From Euryodendron excelsum (Eukaryota > Streptophyta > Magnoliopsida > Ericales > Pentaphylacaceae), in the NCBI GenBank assembly GCA_033060915.1, contig CM065394.1, positions 10,583,501 to 10,647,500 of the forward strand: a DNA stretch of 64,000 nucleotides, written 5' to 3'. Positions 1-12,292 of the stretch are shown piece by piece. Position numbers and translations under genes: made by a program. The notes beneath the pieces are model-generated. The model had not been told where the DNA came from. It ran no database searches and saw only the letters and a program-made list of their open reading frames with translations. How positions within the stretch are numbered: position 1 is the stretch's first letter; each line of letters begins with the position of its first letter.

Positions 1-3000
1 ATTCCAAGTCCATCCCGATAGATTTTCAGCCCGATTGACTGTTTTGCCCCTAATGGCCCGGTCAACCCTCCCAACACGTCCTATCATTATTTTTCAAGTC
101 TACTAACCCCGAGACACTGTTCTAAGGGTTCCTATCCCTTTCCGGCCTTCTAGGCCATTCCCGGCCCTCCAAATCATTCCCGGACCTTCTAAAGTCACTC
201 CTAGTGAAGTCAGGCTAAAAATTGCATGGTAGTCACTAATACAGGAGCCCAAATTTTCTGAAGATACATTGCTTGTTGACCTTAAAACTTTCCTAAGTGG
301 CTGGTGCCACTAGTAGTGGCGCCAAGCCAAATTTTGGCCTGACGCCAGAAGGATTTTTTGCCTAGCGCCACTGCAACAGGCGCCAGGTCATTCCTCTATC
401 TATAAATACAGAGTCTCTTTCAGTATGAAAAGGGTCTGCAAACTCAGTTCAAAAACTCTCCTCTTTGATATACGAAGCTTAGAGCCTCCCTAAACCCTAG
501 TCTTATTTAGGTTTTCAAAAAGCCTAGCCTCTATACATAAACCTTAACTCACATATACCCCTATGCATTCCTACACTAGCCTCTAAAGCCTCCATTGAAG
601 ACTTGAAGTGCTGCAACTCTGAAGTTTCTGAAGATCCAAGCAAGCTCTCAAAGATCAAGGCAAAGACCGAAGTAAAGCAAGAAGAAGAAAGCAAGTAAAA
701 CAACGCGAGTAAAACAAGACACGAGGTAGGCTTCCTATTTACGTTTACACAATTCCCCCCTATCTTCTCTCTCCGAACCCACTTGGGTTTTCTTCTATTT
801 TAATCCCCCATCTTCTTCACCCCTTTTCTTGCATGCACCGTGTCGAGGGCTTTCTCTTAGTTTAACCAGAGATCACATGGGTTCGGCCCCTTTGATTATG
901 TGGTGAAACCTTTAACTTTGTATGTTCACGACCCCAATTTACATTGTGTATATTATGATCTTGCATTTGTCCAAAATTAGTTTTTAAACTTGTTTTCAAA
1001 ACTTGCATCAAAACCGTTTTCAAAACTTGCATTAAAATTTTCTTCTTCAATACTTATTTTCAAAATCACAATTCTAAGGTGATTCTAGCTTTTCTATGGT
1101 TAGGGTTGCTTTAGGAAAGTGTTACATTTAAAGTGACCAATATGGTCCATATTTTCAAATCATTGTTGTTTTCAAACCACAATCCTAGAAGGGCTTTAAT
1201 CTACTTATGGTTAAAATCGTTTTAGGAAAATGTGATATTTTTAGAGGCTTGCAAAAGTCCATATTCAAATCCTTTTTGAAATTTCTTTTTAAACTTACTT
1301 TCCAAAACTTCTCTTTAAACCCTCTCCAAAATCTCTTTTTACATCTTCTTCAAAATCTCTTTTCCAACATACTTTCTAAAAACTCTCTTCAATCTCCTTT
1401 CCAAAATTGCATTCTAAAAATTCCCATCATGAAACGTACTTTCCTAAAAACTTCTTTTTAAACTACTTCCCAAAAAGCTCTCTCCAAAATTCACTTTCTA
1501 AAAATACTCCCTAAATTTCTTTCCTAAAATCTCCTTTCCAAAAACTCTTTCCACAAATCTCTTTCCAAAAACTCTATTTTCGAACTCACTTTCTAAAACC
1601 TCCTTTCTAAGATTTCCTATCAAAAATCTCCCTTTCAGAAAACTCACTTTCCAAAAATTTCTTTTCTTAGAATCCAAGTTAAACCCCATGGCTAATGATT
1701 AGGAAATCCTATCTTTCTTTCCTAAAACATGATTTTTAATCTTGCCTCAAACTTTAGGTTTCCAAATCCTATTTTATACATCAAAATCATATATTTCCAA
1801 AACCTATTTCCTACATCAAAACTATAGTCTTCCAAATCTAGGATTTTCAAAACTTCATCTTTCTAATTCCATGCCAAATCCAATCTTCCTTTAGGAAACC
1901 AAATCCAATCTTCCCATTTAGGAAATTAGATACAATCCTCCGTATTTCGAAACAAAATCAAAGCACTTCTTCTTGGAAACAAAATCAAAATCTTTCATAA
2001 TTCCAACCTTCCTAATCTCATACTTTCCTAAACCTTAAGTTTCCAAAACTTGAACGTTTAAATCTTTCCTTAAACTTTAAAATTCCAAATCTTTCCTAAT
2101 TCCAACCTTTCTTAATTCCACACCTTTCCAAATTTCAACTTTCCAAATCTAAATTTTCAAATCTTACCTAAACTCAAACCTTTCCTAATTTCAAGTATTT
2201 TCAAAATTCAAACTTTCAAACCTTTCCTAATTTCAAACTTTCCATTTCTAAATTTTCCAAATCCTAATCTTTCTAAATTCAAAACTTTCTTAAGTTAAAA
2301 CTTTCTAAATTTCAAACATTTCCAAATCCGAAACTTTCTTAAGTTAAAACTTTCTAGATTCGAATCTTTCTTAAATTAAAACTTCCTAAATTCTAAATTT
2401 TCCAAATTCCAAATCTTTCTTAAATCGAACTTTTCCTAATTCAAATCTTTTCAAAAATCAACCTTCTTAAGCCAAAACTTTCCTAATTCAAAACTTTCCT
2501 AAAATGAAACTTTCTTAAAACGGAACTTTCCTAATTCAAACATTTTCCTAAATCCAATCTTTCCCTAATCTTCCAAGTCCAATATTAACGTCAAATCTTT
2601 TCTAAAACCCTTCCAAGTCAAGTTAAATATTTCTTAAACCTCAAGTCTCTCCTAAATCCTATCTTTCCTAAGTCTAGGTTTCCCAAAACTCTATCTTTCC
2701 AAAACAAGTCCAAATCTTTCTCCAAGTTCTATCTTTCCAAATCAAAGTCTAATCTTTTCAATTCTAAATTCCAATTTCAAATCTTCTATTCTAAGTTCAA
2801 ATCAAACCCTTTTTCAAATCAAGATCTCTTTTTCAAATTAAATTTTCTATTTTCTATCAGACTCTTGTCCGAATTACGACTGACCTGATTCCTTAAAAGG
2901 GATACTTAAGCAACCCTCATGGGTGTGGTCATAACCTTTTTCAAATCTCCAATTCCATAATCTATTTCCAAATTTTCAATTCCAAAAATCTATTTTCAAA

Positions 3001-3656
3001 TCTCTATTTCCAATTTCTAAAACTTTCTTTCAAATCAAATCAAGTTCTTTTGAAATCTATTTCCAAAATCAAAATCTTCTTTTTAAATGTATTTCAAATC
3101 TTTCTATTGCACTTGCATATCATGTTTCATGTTAAATTTATTTTCAAAAATTCTTTTCTAAAGTAGATAGTATTGGACATTTATTAATTAAAGACTTTAA
3201 TGGGTGAATCTACGGTGAATAGACATGTAGGTACCACAAGGGCAGGGTAGGGTGATGGCTTAGTACGTCTTCCCTACACGTAACCAACCTCCGAACCTAG
3301 AATTACTGTTTTCAAAGACCAAATGGAGTTAGTTTCAAAAAATGGCTTAAATATTTTCTAAAGTTGTCAAACAACTTCTTTTCTTAAAACCCCTCTCTTG
3401 AGGAAGTATTTTCAAAATCTCTTTCAAAAACCCTAAGTGTGATCTTTGGATTGTGTTTAATTTTTAGGTGACCTAACTCACCTTAATCAAGTTAGGTAGA
3501 GACTCCAAATGTTTTTCAAAACCCTTTATTCAAATCAATTTTCAATTCAAACCTAGTCGCACTCTTTCTTCTAGGAGGGTGAGTTCTAATGAGAGAGTAC
3601 AGTATTTTTTCCGCTTGTGTGTGTATTCCTCGAGTGCGAAAAATCTGGATGCGACA
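1..3656 (+). mobile_element. Giant Tat/Ogre-like LTR, forward, cut by window start
   Basis: This block is the 3' three quarters of a very long Ty3/gypsy-type LTR. The same sequence occurs in reverse at 6080-10818, where window position 1 corresponds to about 9640, and a third copy is at 39111-43868. It ends GCGACA at 3656, the same terminus as the other copies. The sequence right after the end reads straight into a gag remnant, so this is probably another solo LTR inserted in gag. The right-hand target duplicate would be GAGAG (3657-3661); the left one lies outside the window. It has no coding capacity. It is rich in degenerate TTTCCAAA/TTCCTAAA-type short repeats and carries a TATA box at 401. 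Family name is inferred from LTR length, not from a protein. Confidence 0.8.
401..408 (+). promoter_or_regulatory. TATA box of giant LTR (forward copy)
   Basis: TATAAATA lies just after a GCGCCA-rich stretch. The same octamer is found at the equivalent place in the reverse copy (9260-9267) and in the solo LTR (40877-40884). Conservation across three copies supports it as the LTR core promoter. Activity is not shown. Confidence 0.6.
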
Positions 3657-4274
3657 GAGAGTAGGTAGTATCTTCTACTCCTTTCTAACACTACACTTGA
3701 AAAGATTTGTAAAGACCATATGCAATGGCAAATTTTACTCCAAAACACAGAAGGAGGCCTTTGACTTCTTTAAATTTTTAGCCAATAATGCATGAGATTG
3801 GGACACGACTGGGACTCAAAACCTAGAGTCCAAGTCCATTGCTCAAGGGTGTGGGAAATTCACGTTGAGAGAAGACGACGATGTAATGCTAAACTCACCG
3901 CACTCACTAGGAAACTAGAAGCACTAGAGATGAACCAAGCCAATTTAGTGTCTAGTGAGCCAGTTAATGAAGTCATGTGTATGGTGTGTGATAGTAGAGT
4001 TCATGGGACTAATAAGTGTCCTTCTATACCTGCTTTGAGAGAGGTTGTGCACGGTCAAGCTAATGCTATAAATTCTTATAAACCCGTGTCAAACCAAGGG
4101 GTTAGAAATCCATATGATTCAACCTATGATCTGGGGTGGCGCAATCACCCTTTGGTTGGAAGAATGAGGGAACCGTTGTTCCTCAACCATATCAACCTCC
4201 TACACCTCCTCAATACTAATAACCATCAATGCAACTATACCAAGCCCCCCTCCACCATACCAACCACCAAATAA
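3657..4274 (+). pseudogene. Athila-like gag remnant
   Basis: C-terminal part of a Ty3/gypsy gag, broken by frame changes and cut at its 5' side by the giant LTR. The first piece (frame ending near 3795) has a capsid-like segment with a CNGKFYSKT / EAFDFFKFLA pattern. The frame then shifts at about 3790. The second piece carries a zinc knuckle at 3978-4019, spaced CX2CX4HX4C (C at 3978 and 3987, H at 4002, C at 4017). It is followed by an NPYDSTYDLGWRNHP motif typical of Athila-type gag just after the knuckle. In a working element this protein would form the virus-like particle and bind RNA. Frame breaks make this copy non-functional. Confidence 0.75.
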
Positions 4275-5467
4275 AAGGTCACTTGAGGACACCCTTAATC
4301 ACTTCATACAAAGTCAAGAGAGTATCAATGGTAGAGTTGACAAAGCACTTGAACATCATGGTAAAACTCTAGAGGAGATCAAGGGTCACATGACTCTCTT
4401 GACTTAATCTTTGTCTACATAAGAGAAGGGTAGATTTCATGCACAACTGCAACCTAATCCAACTCGTCACGTGAACATAATTCAAACCATTAATAATCTC
4501 TTTCCCAAACATGAGCATGTAAAGTCCATCACCACCGTAAGGAGTGAAAAACGAATAGACAAATTGATCCCTTCCAAGGAGTCTGAGTCTACGGGAGAGT
4601 CTCCTAAGGTGAATGAAGAAGAGGAAGTTGGGGAGGAAGAGAGAGAGACTGAGAGGATAAGGAGTGAGGAGAAAGAAATAGAGAAGCCAACAAAGAATGA
4701 TTTAGAGGTTCTTGCATATACACCTTTTCCTCATAGATTGACTAAATCGAAATATGAGATCTTTAAGCAAGTTAAAATCAATATACCTCTACTTGATGCT
4801 ATTAAACAGATTCCTTCTTATACCAAGTTTTTGAAAGACTTGTGTATTGTTAAGAGAAAATTGAATGTGAAAGAAAAATCATTCTTAGCTAATCAAGCTA
4901 GTGCAATATTGTAATTTAATACCCCACCAAAGTATAAGGACCCCGGTTGTCCTACTATTTCTTGCATAATAGGTAATTATCGTATAGACCAATCCTACCC
5001 AAATTACTTTATAGCTGGCAGATAGGTCTATACGGGTTCTTAAAGGTGCAGTGGAGGATGTTCTTATACAAGTAGAGAAGTTTTACTTTCCGATTGATTT
5101 CATTGTGATTGACACCGAACCTATAGTGAGCTCTAGTGCTCACAAGTCGATTTTGGTCATTCTAGGTCGACCATTCCTTGCTACTTCTAATGCTCTGATT
5201 AATTGTATGAATGGTGTGCTTAAAATTTCTTTTGGAAACATGACCACAAAATTGAATATATTCAATGTGGGTAAACCATTAGGTGAGGGTGATGAGTTAA
5301 GGGACCTAAACTTAGTGCAAGATTGTCACACGAGGGAAAATGCCAAAGATCCTCTAGGTTGTGACCATGGGGTTAAGTTGAGTTCCATCTTAAGTAAAGG
5401 GATACAGGTATATCATTGCATACATCTAGAGCCATTCACTCCATATTTTGATCTAGATCTGGATTGA
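4275..5467 (+). pseudogene. Athila-like gag-pro linker and protease remnant, catalytic segment missing
   Basis: Follows the gag remnant in broken frames. The stretch 4471-4914 is a charged Glu/Lys-rich linker leading into a LTKSKYEIFKQVK...KDLC segment typical of the region before the Athila protease. At 5051-5467 a VEDVLIQVEKFYFP...LGRPFLAT block matches the C-terminal half of the retropepsin. Between the two, the expected Asp-Leu-Gly-Ala/Ser catalytic loop is absent. The sequence runs from a GNYRID-like segment (about 4975-4995) almost directly to LADRS (about 5015-5030, different frame), so roughly 30 residues are deleted. After 5467 there is no RT, RNase H or integrase, only the non-coding tail. 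Either pol was deleted or this family was already non-autonomous. Confidence 0.75.
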
Positions 5468-5586
5468 GTGCAGCTTATCCATGTTAGTGTACATTAGTTA
5501 GGTTAGTTTTTCAATTTTTCTTTGTTAGTTTCTAGGTTTGTTTTGTTTTTAGAGTTTCTCCATCGTTTTTTTTTTTTTTTTTGGGA

Positions 5587-5632
<46 letters not shown>

Positions 5633-6079
5633 GGGTTGTCCCACCCAGTTTGTCCCACCCGGTTTCCCATCCCTCTTTACATGTTTTCATGGTTGTTCTT
5701 CTTTGTATCATGCATAGAGTACATTGTATCATTTTAGTTGGGGGAGGGGGGGGACTAGTTCATTTTTTGGTTTTTTTTTTTTTTCTTTCTTTATAAAAAA
5801 ATCAAAAAATATAAAAGTTGGAAAAAAAATTTTCAAGTTTTGTTATACATCAAACCTTGTTATACTTTATTGAGTACTCTCAGGTGTTGGATAATTAATT
5901 GAGTATTCTTTCGAAGACTTGGAGTTTGAACACTTAGAGTTCTTCGGTAAAAGTTTGAGTATCATATGATTTGGTTCTACAGTTTGTATTTCTCACACTT
6001 TTTCATATTCTTTTCTTGCTTATTGATTGTGGACGTGTTGAGTATTATATTGAGGAACCATAGCTATATTCATATTATT
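5468..6079 (+). mobile_element. Athila-like non-coding tail, part 1
   Basis: Non-coding DNA after the protease remnant. It holds a T run, a 43-base G run, a second G-rich tract (5740-5754) and a T/A-rich stretch. This is the usual look of the region after the last ORF of Athila-like elements. The segment ends at TTATT (6075-6079), the left target duplicate of the reverse giant LTR, and resumes at 10824. No gene is seen. Confidence 0.6.
5566..5631. repeat. Homopolymer pair: poly(T) then 43 uninterrupted G, with a short GAG break
   Basis: A T run (about 5566-5582) is followed by TTGGGAGAGG-like bases and then an unbroken run of 43 G (5589-5631). Such a tract can form G-quadruplexes and is prone to length error in sequencing, so its true length is uncertain. 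Confidence 0.85.
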
Positions 6080-9000
6080 TGTTGCGCCCAGATTTTTCGC
6101 ACTCAAGGAATATACACACAAGTAGAAAAAATATTGTACTCTCTCGTTAGAACTCGTCTTCCTATAAGAATGAGTGTGACTAGGTTTGAATTGAAAATTG
6201 ATTTGAATAAAGGGCTTTTGGAAAACAATTCGAAGTCACCACCTAACTTGATTAAGGTGAGTTAGGTCACCTAAAACTAAGCGCAATCTGAAGATTACAC
6301 TTAGGAGTTTTGAAAACAATTTTGAAAATACTTCCTCAAGAGAGCGTTCTTAAGAAAACAGATTGTTTGGCAACCTTTAGAAAATATTTAAGCCCTTTTT
6401 CAAAAATAACTCCATTTAGTCTTTGAAAACAGTGATCTAGGTTCGGAGGTTAGTTACGTGTAGGGAAGACACACTAAGCCATCACTCTACCTCGCCCTTA
6501 CGGTACCTACATGTCTATTCAACCTAGATTCACCCATTAGAGTCTTTGATTAATACATGTCCAAAACTATCCACTTTGAAAAGAATGTTTTAAAGAATGA
6601 TGCATGATATGCAAGTGCAAGAAAAAGAGTTTAACTTCAAAAATAGACTTGGAAAAGAAATTTGTGATTTGAAAAAAAGAGTTGAGTTTTTAAAGAAGAG
6701 CTTTAGAAATTGAAAATAGAGATTTGAAAATAGGTTTTTAGAATTAGAAATTTGAAATAGATTATGGAATTGAAAACTTGAAGAAGATTGTGCAATTGGA
6801 GATTTGAAAAGAGTTATGACCGCATCCGTGAGGGTTCCCTACGTATCCCTTTTGAAGAATCAGGTCAGCCGTAGTTTGGATAAGAGTCCGATAGAAAATA
6901 GAATGTTTTGATTGGAAAAGGAAATTGAGTTGGACTTAGAATAGAAGATTTGAAATTGGAATTTGGAATTGAAAAGATGAGACTTTGATTTGGAAAGATA
7001 GAACTTGGAAGAAGGATTTTGACTTGTTTTGGAAAGATTGAGATTTAAGAAAGCTAGACTTAAAAAAGATAGGATTTAGGAAAGACTTGAGGTTTAAGAA
7101 AGATTTGACTCAAGTGTTGGACTTGGAAGGGATTTAGAAAAGATTTAAATTGAATGTTAGACTTGGAAAATTAGGGAAATTGAAATTAAGAAAGGTTCGA
7201 ATTAGGACAATTCCGTTTTAGGAAAGTTTCATTTTAGAAAAGTGTTCTTTTAGGAAAGTTTCAATTTAGGAAAGTTTTGAATTATGAAAGTTTGATTTAA
7301 GAAAGATTTGGAATTTAGAAAGTTTAGAATTTTAGAAAGTTTTAACTTAAGAAAGTTTTGCATTTAGAAAGTTTTAACTTAAGAAAGTTTTGAATTTAGA
7401 AAGATTTGAAATTTAAAAATTTTAGAACTTTGGAAAGATTTAAATTTAAGAAAGTTGGAATTTTGGAAAGATTGAATTTAAGAAAGTTTAGAATTTGGAC
7501 AGATTCGAGGTTTGAGTTTAGAAATACTTGAAATTAGAAAAAGTTTAAGTTTAAGAAAGATTTGGAAAATTAAAGTTTGGAAAGGTATGAGATTAGGAAG
7601 GATTGGGATTAAGAAAGATTTAGATTAGGAAGGTTTGGGATTAGAAAAAGTTTAGATTAGGAAGGATTGGGATTCCCATTTCCTAAGGCAAAAGATTGGA
7701 TTTCGTTTCTAAAAAGAGACGATTTGATTTTTTTTCCAAAAACGGAAGATTGGATCTAATTTCCTAAGTAGGGAGATTGGGTATGACGTGAAATTGGAAG
7801 GTGAAGTTTTGGAAATCCTAGATTTGGAAGTCTATAGTTTTGATGTAGCAAATAGGTTTTTGGAAATTTATGATTTTGATGTAAAAATGTTTTAGGAAAG
7901 AAAATTAGGGTTTCTTAATCGTTGGCTCTAGGGCTTAACTTGGACTCCAAGAAAATAGATTTTGGGAAGTAGAACTTTTGGAAAGAAAGATTTTTGGAAG
8001 AAGATCTTAGAAAGGAATTTTTAGAAAGTGAATTTAAAAAGAGAGTTTTTGGAAAGAGATTTTTGAGAAGAGTTTTTAGGAAATAAACTTAAGGAACATT
8101 TTTAGAAATTGAATTTTGAAGAGAGCTTTTTGAAAAAGAGTTTTCAAGAAAGTGAAATTTGTGAAAGAAAGTTTTAGAAAGCAATTTGGAAAGGAGATTG
8201 GAGAGAGTTTTTAAAATGTGCATTAGAGAGGAGATGTTAGAAAGTAAAAGTAAAAAGAGATTTTGGAGAGGAATTAAAGAGAGGTTTTGGAAAGTACGTT
8301 TGAAAAGAGATTTCAAAAAGGATTTGAATATGGACTTTTGCAAGCCTTTAAAAATATCATAATTTCCTAAAACGATTCTAACCATAAGAAGGTTAGAACC
8401 ATCCTAGGATTGTGGTTTGAAAACAACAATGATTTGAAAATATGGACCATATTGGTTACTTTAAATGTAACACTTTTCTAAAGCAACCCTAACCATGAAA
8501 AGGCTAAAATCACCTTAGAATTGTGATTTTAAAGAAATAAATTTTGAAGAAGTAAATTTTAATGCAAGTTTTGAAAATGGTTTTGATGCAAGTTTTGAAA
8601 ACAAGTTTAAAAATGAATTTTGGAGAGATGCATGATCATGATATGCACAAGGCAAGTTGGGGTCGTGAACATACAAGGTTAAAGGCTTCACCACATAATT
8701 AAGGGGGCCGAACACACATGGTCTCCGGTTAAACTAAGAGAAAGCCCCCGACACGGTGACTTTCAATAGCCTAATCCTACACATAGATCGGGAAGTCCCT
8801 TGTTTCAAGCATGCAAGAAAGGGGGGAAGAAGATAGCAAATTAAAATAGAAGAAAACCCAAGTGAGTTAGGAGAGAGAGAGAAGAGAGAGAGGAGGATTG
8901 CGTAAACATAAAAAGAAAGCCTACCTTATATCTTCTTTTAGTTGCTTGCTCGGTTTGCTTTGTTTTTCTTCAATCTTCGTTTTGCTTTGCTTCAGTCTTC

Positions 9001-10818
9001 GAGAGCTTACTTTGATACTCAGGGGCTTCGGAGTTGCAACACTTCAAGTCTTCAATGGAGGTTTTGGAAGTGTATATGAGTGTATAAGTGTGTATGTGAG
9101 TGTATGGGAGTGTATGTATACTAGGGTTTAGTGTATGGGGGCTAGGGTTTGGAAAACCTAAAGAAGACTAGGGTTTGGGAAGCCTACTAGCTCTGTATAT
9201 TGAAGAGGAGAGTTTTTAGACTGAGTTTGAGGACCATTTTCACGCTGATGGAGGCTCTGTATTTATAGACAGAGGATTGACCTAGCGCCTGTTGCAGTGG
9301 CACCAGGCAAAAATTCCTTCTTGCACCACTAAGAGTGGCGCCAGCCACTTAGAAAAGTTTTAAGGTCGGCAAGTAACGTATCTTCATAAGATTTGGGCGC
9401 CTGTATTAGTGACTACCATGCAATTTTTATCTTGACTTCACTAGGAGTGACTCCGAAAGGTTTGAAAATAATTTAAAAAGCCAGGAATGGACCGAAAGGG
9501 ATAGGAACCCTTAGAACAGTGTCTCAGGGGTAGTAGACTTGAAAAATGATGACGAGATGTGTTGGAAGGGTTGACCAGGCTATTAGGGGCAAAACGGTCA
9601 ATCAAGCCGGAAAGCTATCGGGATGGGCTCGAAATAACCCAGAAGAAGACTCAAGACTTGGAAACATTAACTAGAATGTTACAGGAGGTTACCAGTTTGA
9701 TACCCAGAGCTGGTGTGGTCGGAAAAGGCAATCGGCCTACTAGGGGCAAAACGATCATTTTGCACCAAGTTTGCCGGAATTGACTTGAAATGATTCGAAA
9801 AGATAAGAAAGGTCAGGAATACTATAAGAAGCATTCTTAAGAGGTTCCCGATTTGATACCTAGAGTCGGTGTGGTTCCTGGGGGCTCGGATGCCTAAGGG
9901 CAAAATGGTCATCTTGACCAAAAAGTCTCGGAATTGGCCCGAAACTAACTGGAAGGCACCTAATCATGCTGAATTGTCTTTAGGATAATCTTGGAAGGGT
10001 GGACTTACCGTTCTAAGAACTTAGGTACTTTCTCAAGAAACGTGCCAAAAATGGCTTCAGGGGCAGTTTGGTCATTTTTCATCGGAGTGGGCTAGCAAGC
10101 ACGGGTGTTGACTTGGGTTTTGAGTGTTTTCGTCACTCTGACGATGGTCCCATGATATAAGGGTTTATCGACAATTCCCTATATTGACCTGTTTATGAGT
10201 GTTTCCGTCACTTTGACGGTTGCGATGTTTACGAGTATTTCCGTTACTCTAACAGGTCACGATCATTCCAGAGACTGCCTGATCTCGAGAAGTTGCTAGG
10301 TGGACTTAGCGCCTAAGGAATCAACTTTCTTGGAAGGCATGCTAAAACGGACATTTCTTCATTGGTGGGCTAGCAAGCGCCAAAGGTGGACTATTCTACC
10401 ATCTCGAGGACTTGGGGTCTCGTCCCGGTCGATGGGTTTGAAGGGACTTACGATTCTGAAAAGTTCTCTCAGAAACGTGCCAGACAGGATGGACTTACCA
10501 ACTTGAAGAATTAACTATCTCGAAAGGTGTGCTGAAGTGGATTTGGAATTGGAATTGGAATTGGAATTGGACTGGAATTGGATTTGAAAAGGGGACTTAC
10601 CGTCTTCGAGAAGACGTGCCCGCCGAAATTGGACCGAACAATGCCCCAAGGGCACTTTGGTCATTTTGCCTCTATTTGGGTCCAATGGGGCCGCAAAGTG
10701 ATTGATTGATGGGATTAGACTTGAAAAATTAATTTGAATTGGAATATGTCTATATTAACTTGACCTCAAGTCTAGACGGACTGGAGACTGTCGAGCGAAC
10801 AAAAATGGGGTGCTTTTA
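6080..10818 (-). mobile_element. Giant Tat/Ogre-like solo LTR, reverse, with TSD TTATT
   Basis: A 4,739-bp LTR on the minus strand. On that strand it starts TAAAAGCACCCC (10818; other copies start TGTAAACACCCC or TGTAAGCACCTC) and ends GCGCAACA (6080). It is flanked by the direct 5-bp repeat TTATT at 6075-6079 and 10819-10823, so it is a solo LTR left by recombination between the two LTRs of a full element. The first dinucleotide appears mutated from TG to TA. It is the reverse complement of the block at 1-3656 over its shared part. It sits in the 3' non-coding part of the Athila-like element. A (GGAATT)n-like stretch is at about 10545-10576. No protein gene is present; open stretches in it are chance. 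Confidence 0.88.
9260..9267 (-). promoter_or_regulatory. TATA box of giant LTR (reverse copy)
   Basis: Minus-strand TATAAATA in the same context as 401-408 and 40877-40884, downstream of the GCGCCA-rich segment of the LTR. Confidence 0.55.
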
Positions 10819-10823
10819 TTATT

Positions 10824-12280
10824 GCAATCATGATGATGAGATACTTTGTTTCATGCATTAAACTAAGTTTGAGTTAATGATTGATTCACCTTTGTGTTGT
10901 GATGCATTTTAAGTTTTTTTCATAAATTCATTATAAGAGAGAGCTTACATCATTATGCACTAGCATACTATACAGTATCTTACATTTCTCTCTTGTATTT
11001 GCATATTCTTATAAGGTGGAGATTATACCTTATGAGTTTAGAGCCAAATGATTGTCTTTCAGAGTGACTTACATTTACTCAAGGATACTTTATTGATCTT
11101 CCATTAATTAAATAGCTTTATTATACTTGATTTTGATTTGCTTGTTGAGTAGTAGTTGGAGTTATTGACTCTTATACTCTTTCAACGTTTTAACTTGATG
11201 TTTTTCAGATTTTAAGTTAAGGCCATTTTATTTTTTTGAGCCATTCATGTTTATATATTTCTTTTGATACTTGTGAAGATATGATCTTGAAAAGTATATC
11301 AATGCTAAATTGCTTGCGATAATACGAGGTTGGTGCATTGCTGATAAATTTGTAAAGTTGAAATTGTATGGAGTTGAAAAGAGAAGACAAGAGAAAAAGG
11401 GATGAAAAAGAAAATTAATAAAGAAAAATAAATAAAAAAAAAGTGAAGAAAGATGAAAAGTCCAATGTTACGGAAAAATTGGAAAACTTGAAGTGTGTGT
11501 TTGTTGATCATGTGTAGTGCGCAATGCATATGTTGAGTTCTATTATCTCTTGAAGTGTGTGTTTATTGATCATGTGTAGTGTGCAATGCATATGTTGAGT
11601 TCTATTATCTCTTCTTCTCTCCCCATTCTTGGCTCTTCTTTCATATGGCCTTAGTGTATTCGGAATTACATGAGTTATCAATTCTTTGGAGTATAAGTCG
11701 TTACATGTCAATTCTTTAGTTGTTATTTAAACTACGAATACTCTTTCATAAAGCTATGCCAAGTTGATACACTAACGTTTTAGCAATTTTTTATGATTAG
11801 AATTGCTCTTGTTGCATGTCTTGTACATTTACTCTTATGATGAGCTTTCCATTGAGAGAACCTAATGTGTTCATGTTTTAAGTTAAGTGTATGTCTTGTG
11901 AGACTTGGAATTGAGGCATAAAGGATGTAATCACCTGAGTTTGAAATGGTAGAGTTATATGCCATTGGTAGTACACTTCAATGTGATTTCCTCTCTTCGA
12001 TGCTTTATGCATTTATCTTGCATGATTCATGATTTAGGGGGATTGAGAGTTTTCTTGAATGGAGTTATTGCATGTCTCTTATATCTTTGCTATCTGTTTG
12101 ACATGACATGGATAGATGTTTGTGGATGTCATCACTTTAAGCCCTCACAAGAGTATACTCATCCACTAGAAGTAACCTAGGGGTTGAAATGTTTGTTGCA
12201 TACGCTAAATGTATTTGTGACTCCTACGAAAGTGGAGATTATGTTTTCTTATATTAGTTTTGATAGAGACTAGCAAAAGT
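10824..12280 (+). mobile_element. Athila-like non-coding tail, part 2
   Basis: Continuation of 5468-6079 across the giant LTR insertion. Long AT-rich non-coding stretch between the lost pol region and the 3' LTR, as in Athila-like elements. It contains a 62-bp tandem duplication (11488-11611). No coding signature was recognised on either strand. Confidence 0.5.
11488..11611. repeat. 62-bp tandem duplication
   Basis: Two adjacent near-identical 62-bp units starting TTGAAGTGTGTGTTTGTTGA at 11488 and 11550, differing at a few bases. Looks like a simple local duplication inside the Athila-like tail. Confidence 0.85.
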
Positions 12281-12292
12281 TTAGTTGGAGGG
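12281..12292 (+). other. Polypurine tract of Athila-like element
   Basis: TTAGTTGGAGGG lies immediately before the 3' LTR start. Its position and purine content fit the primer for plus-strand synthesis. Confidence 0.55.

Noticed and set aside
5522..5796. Overlapping open frames of poly-Gly/poly-Pro through the G run
   Set aside because: They are produced by homopolymer and have no start context, domain or conservation.
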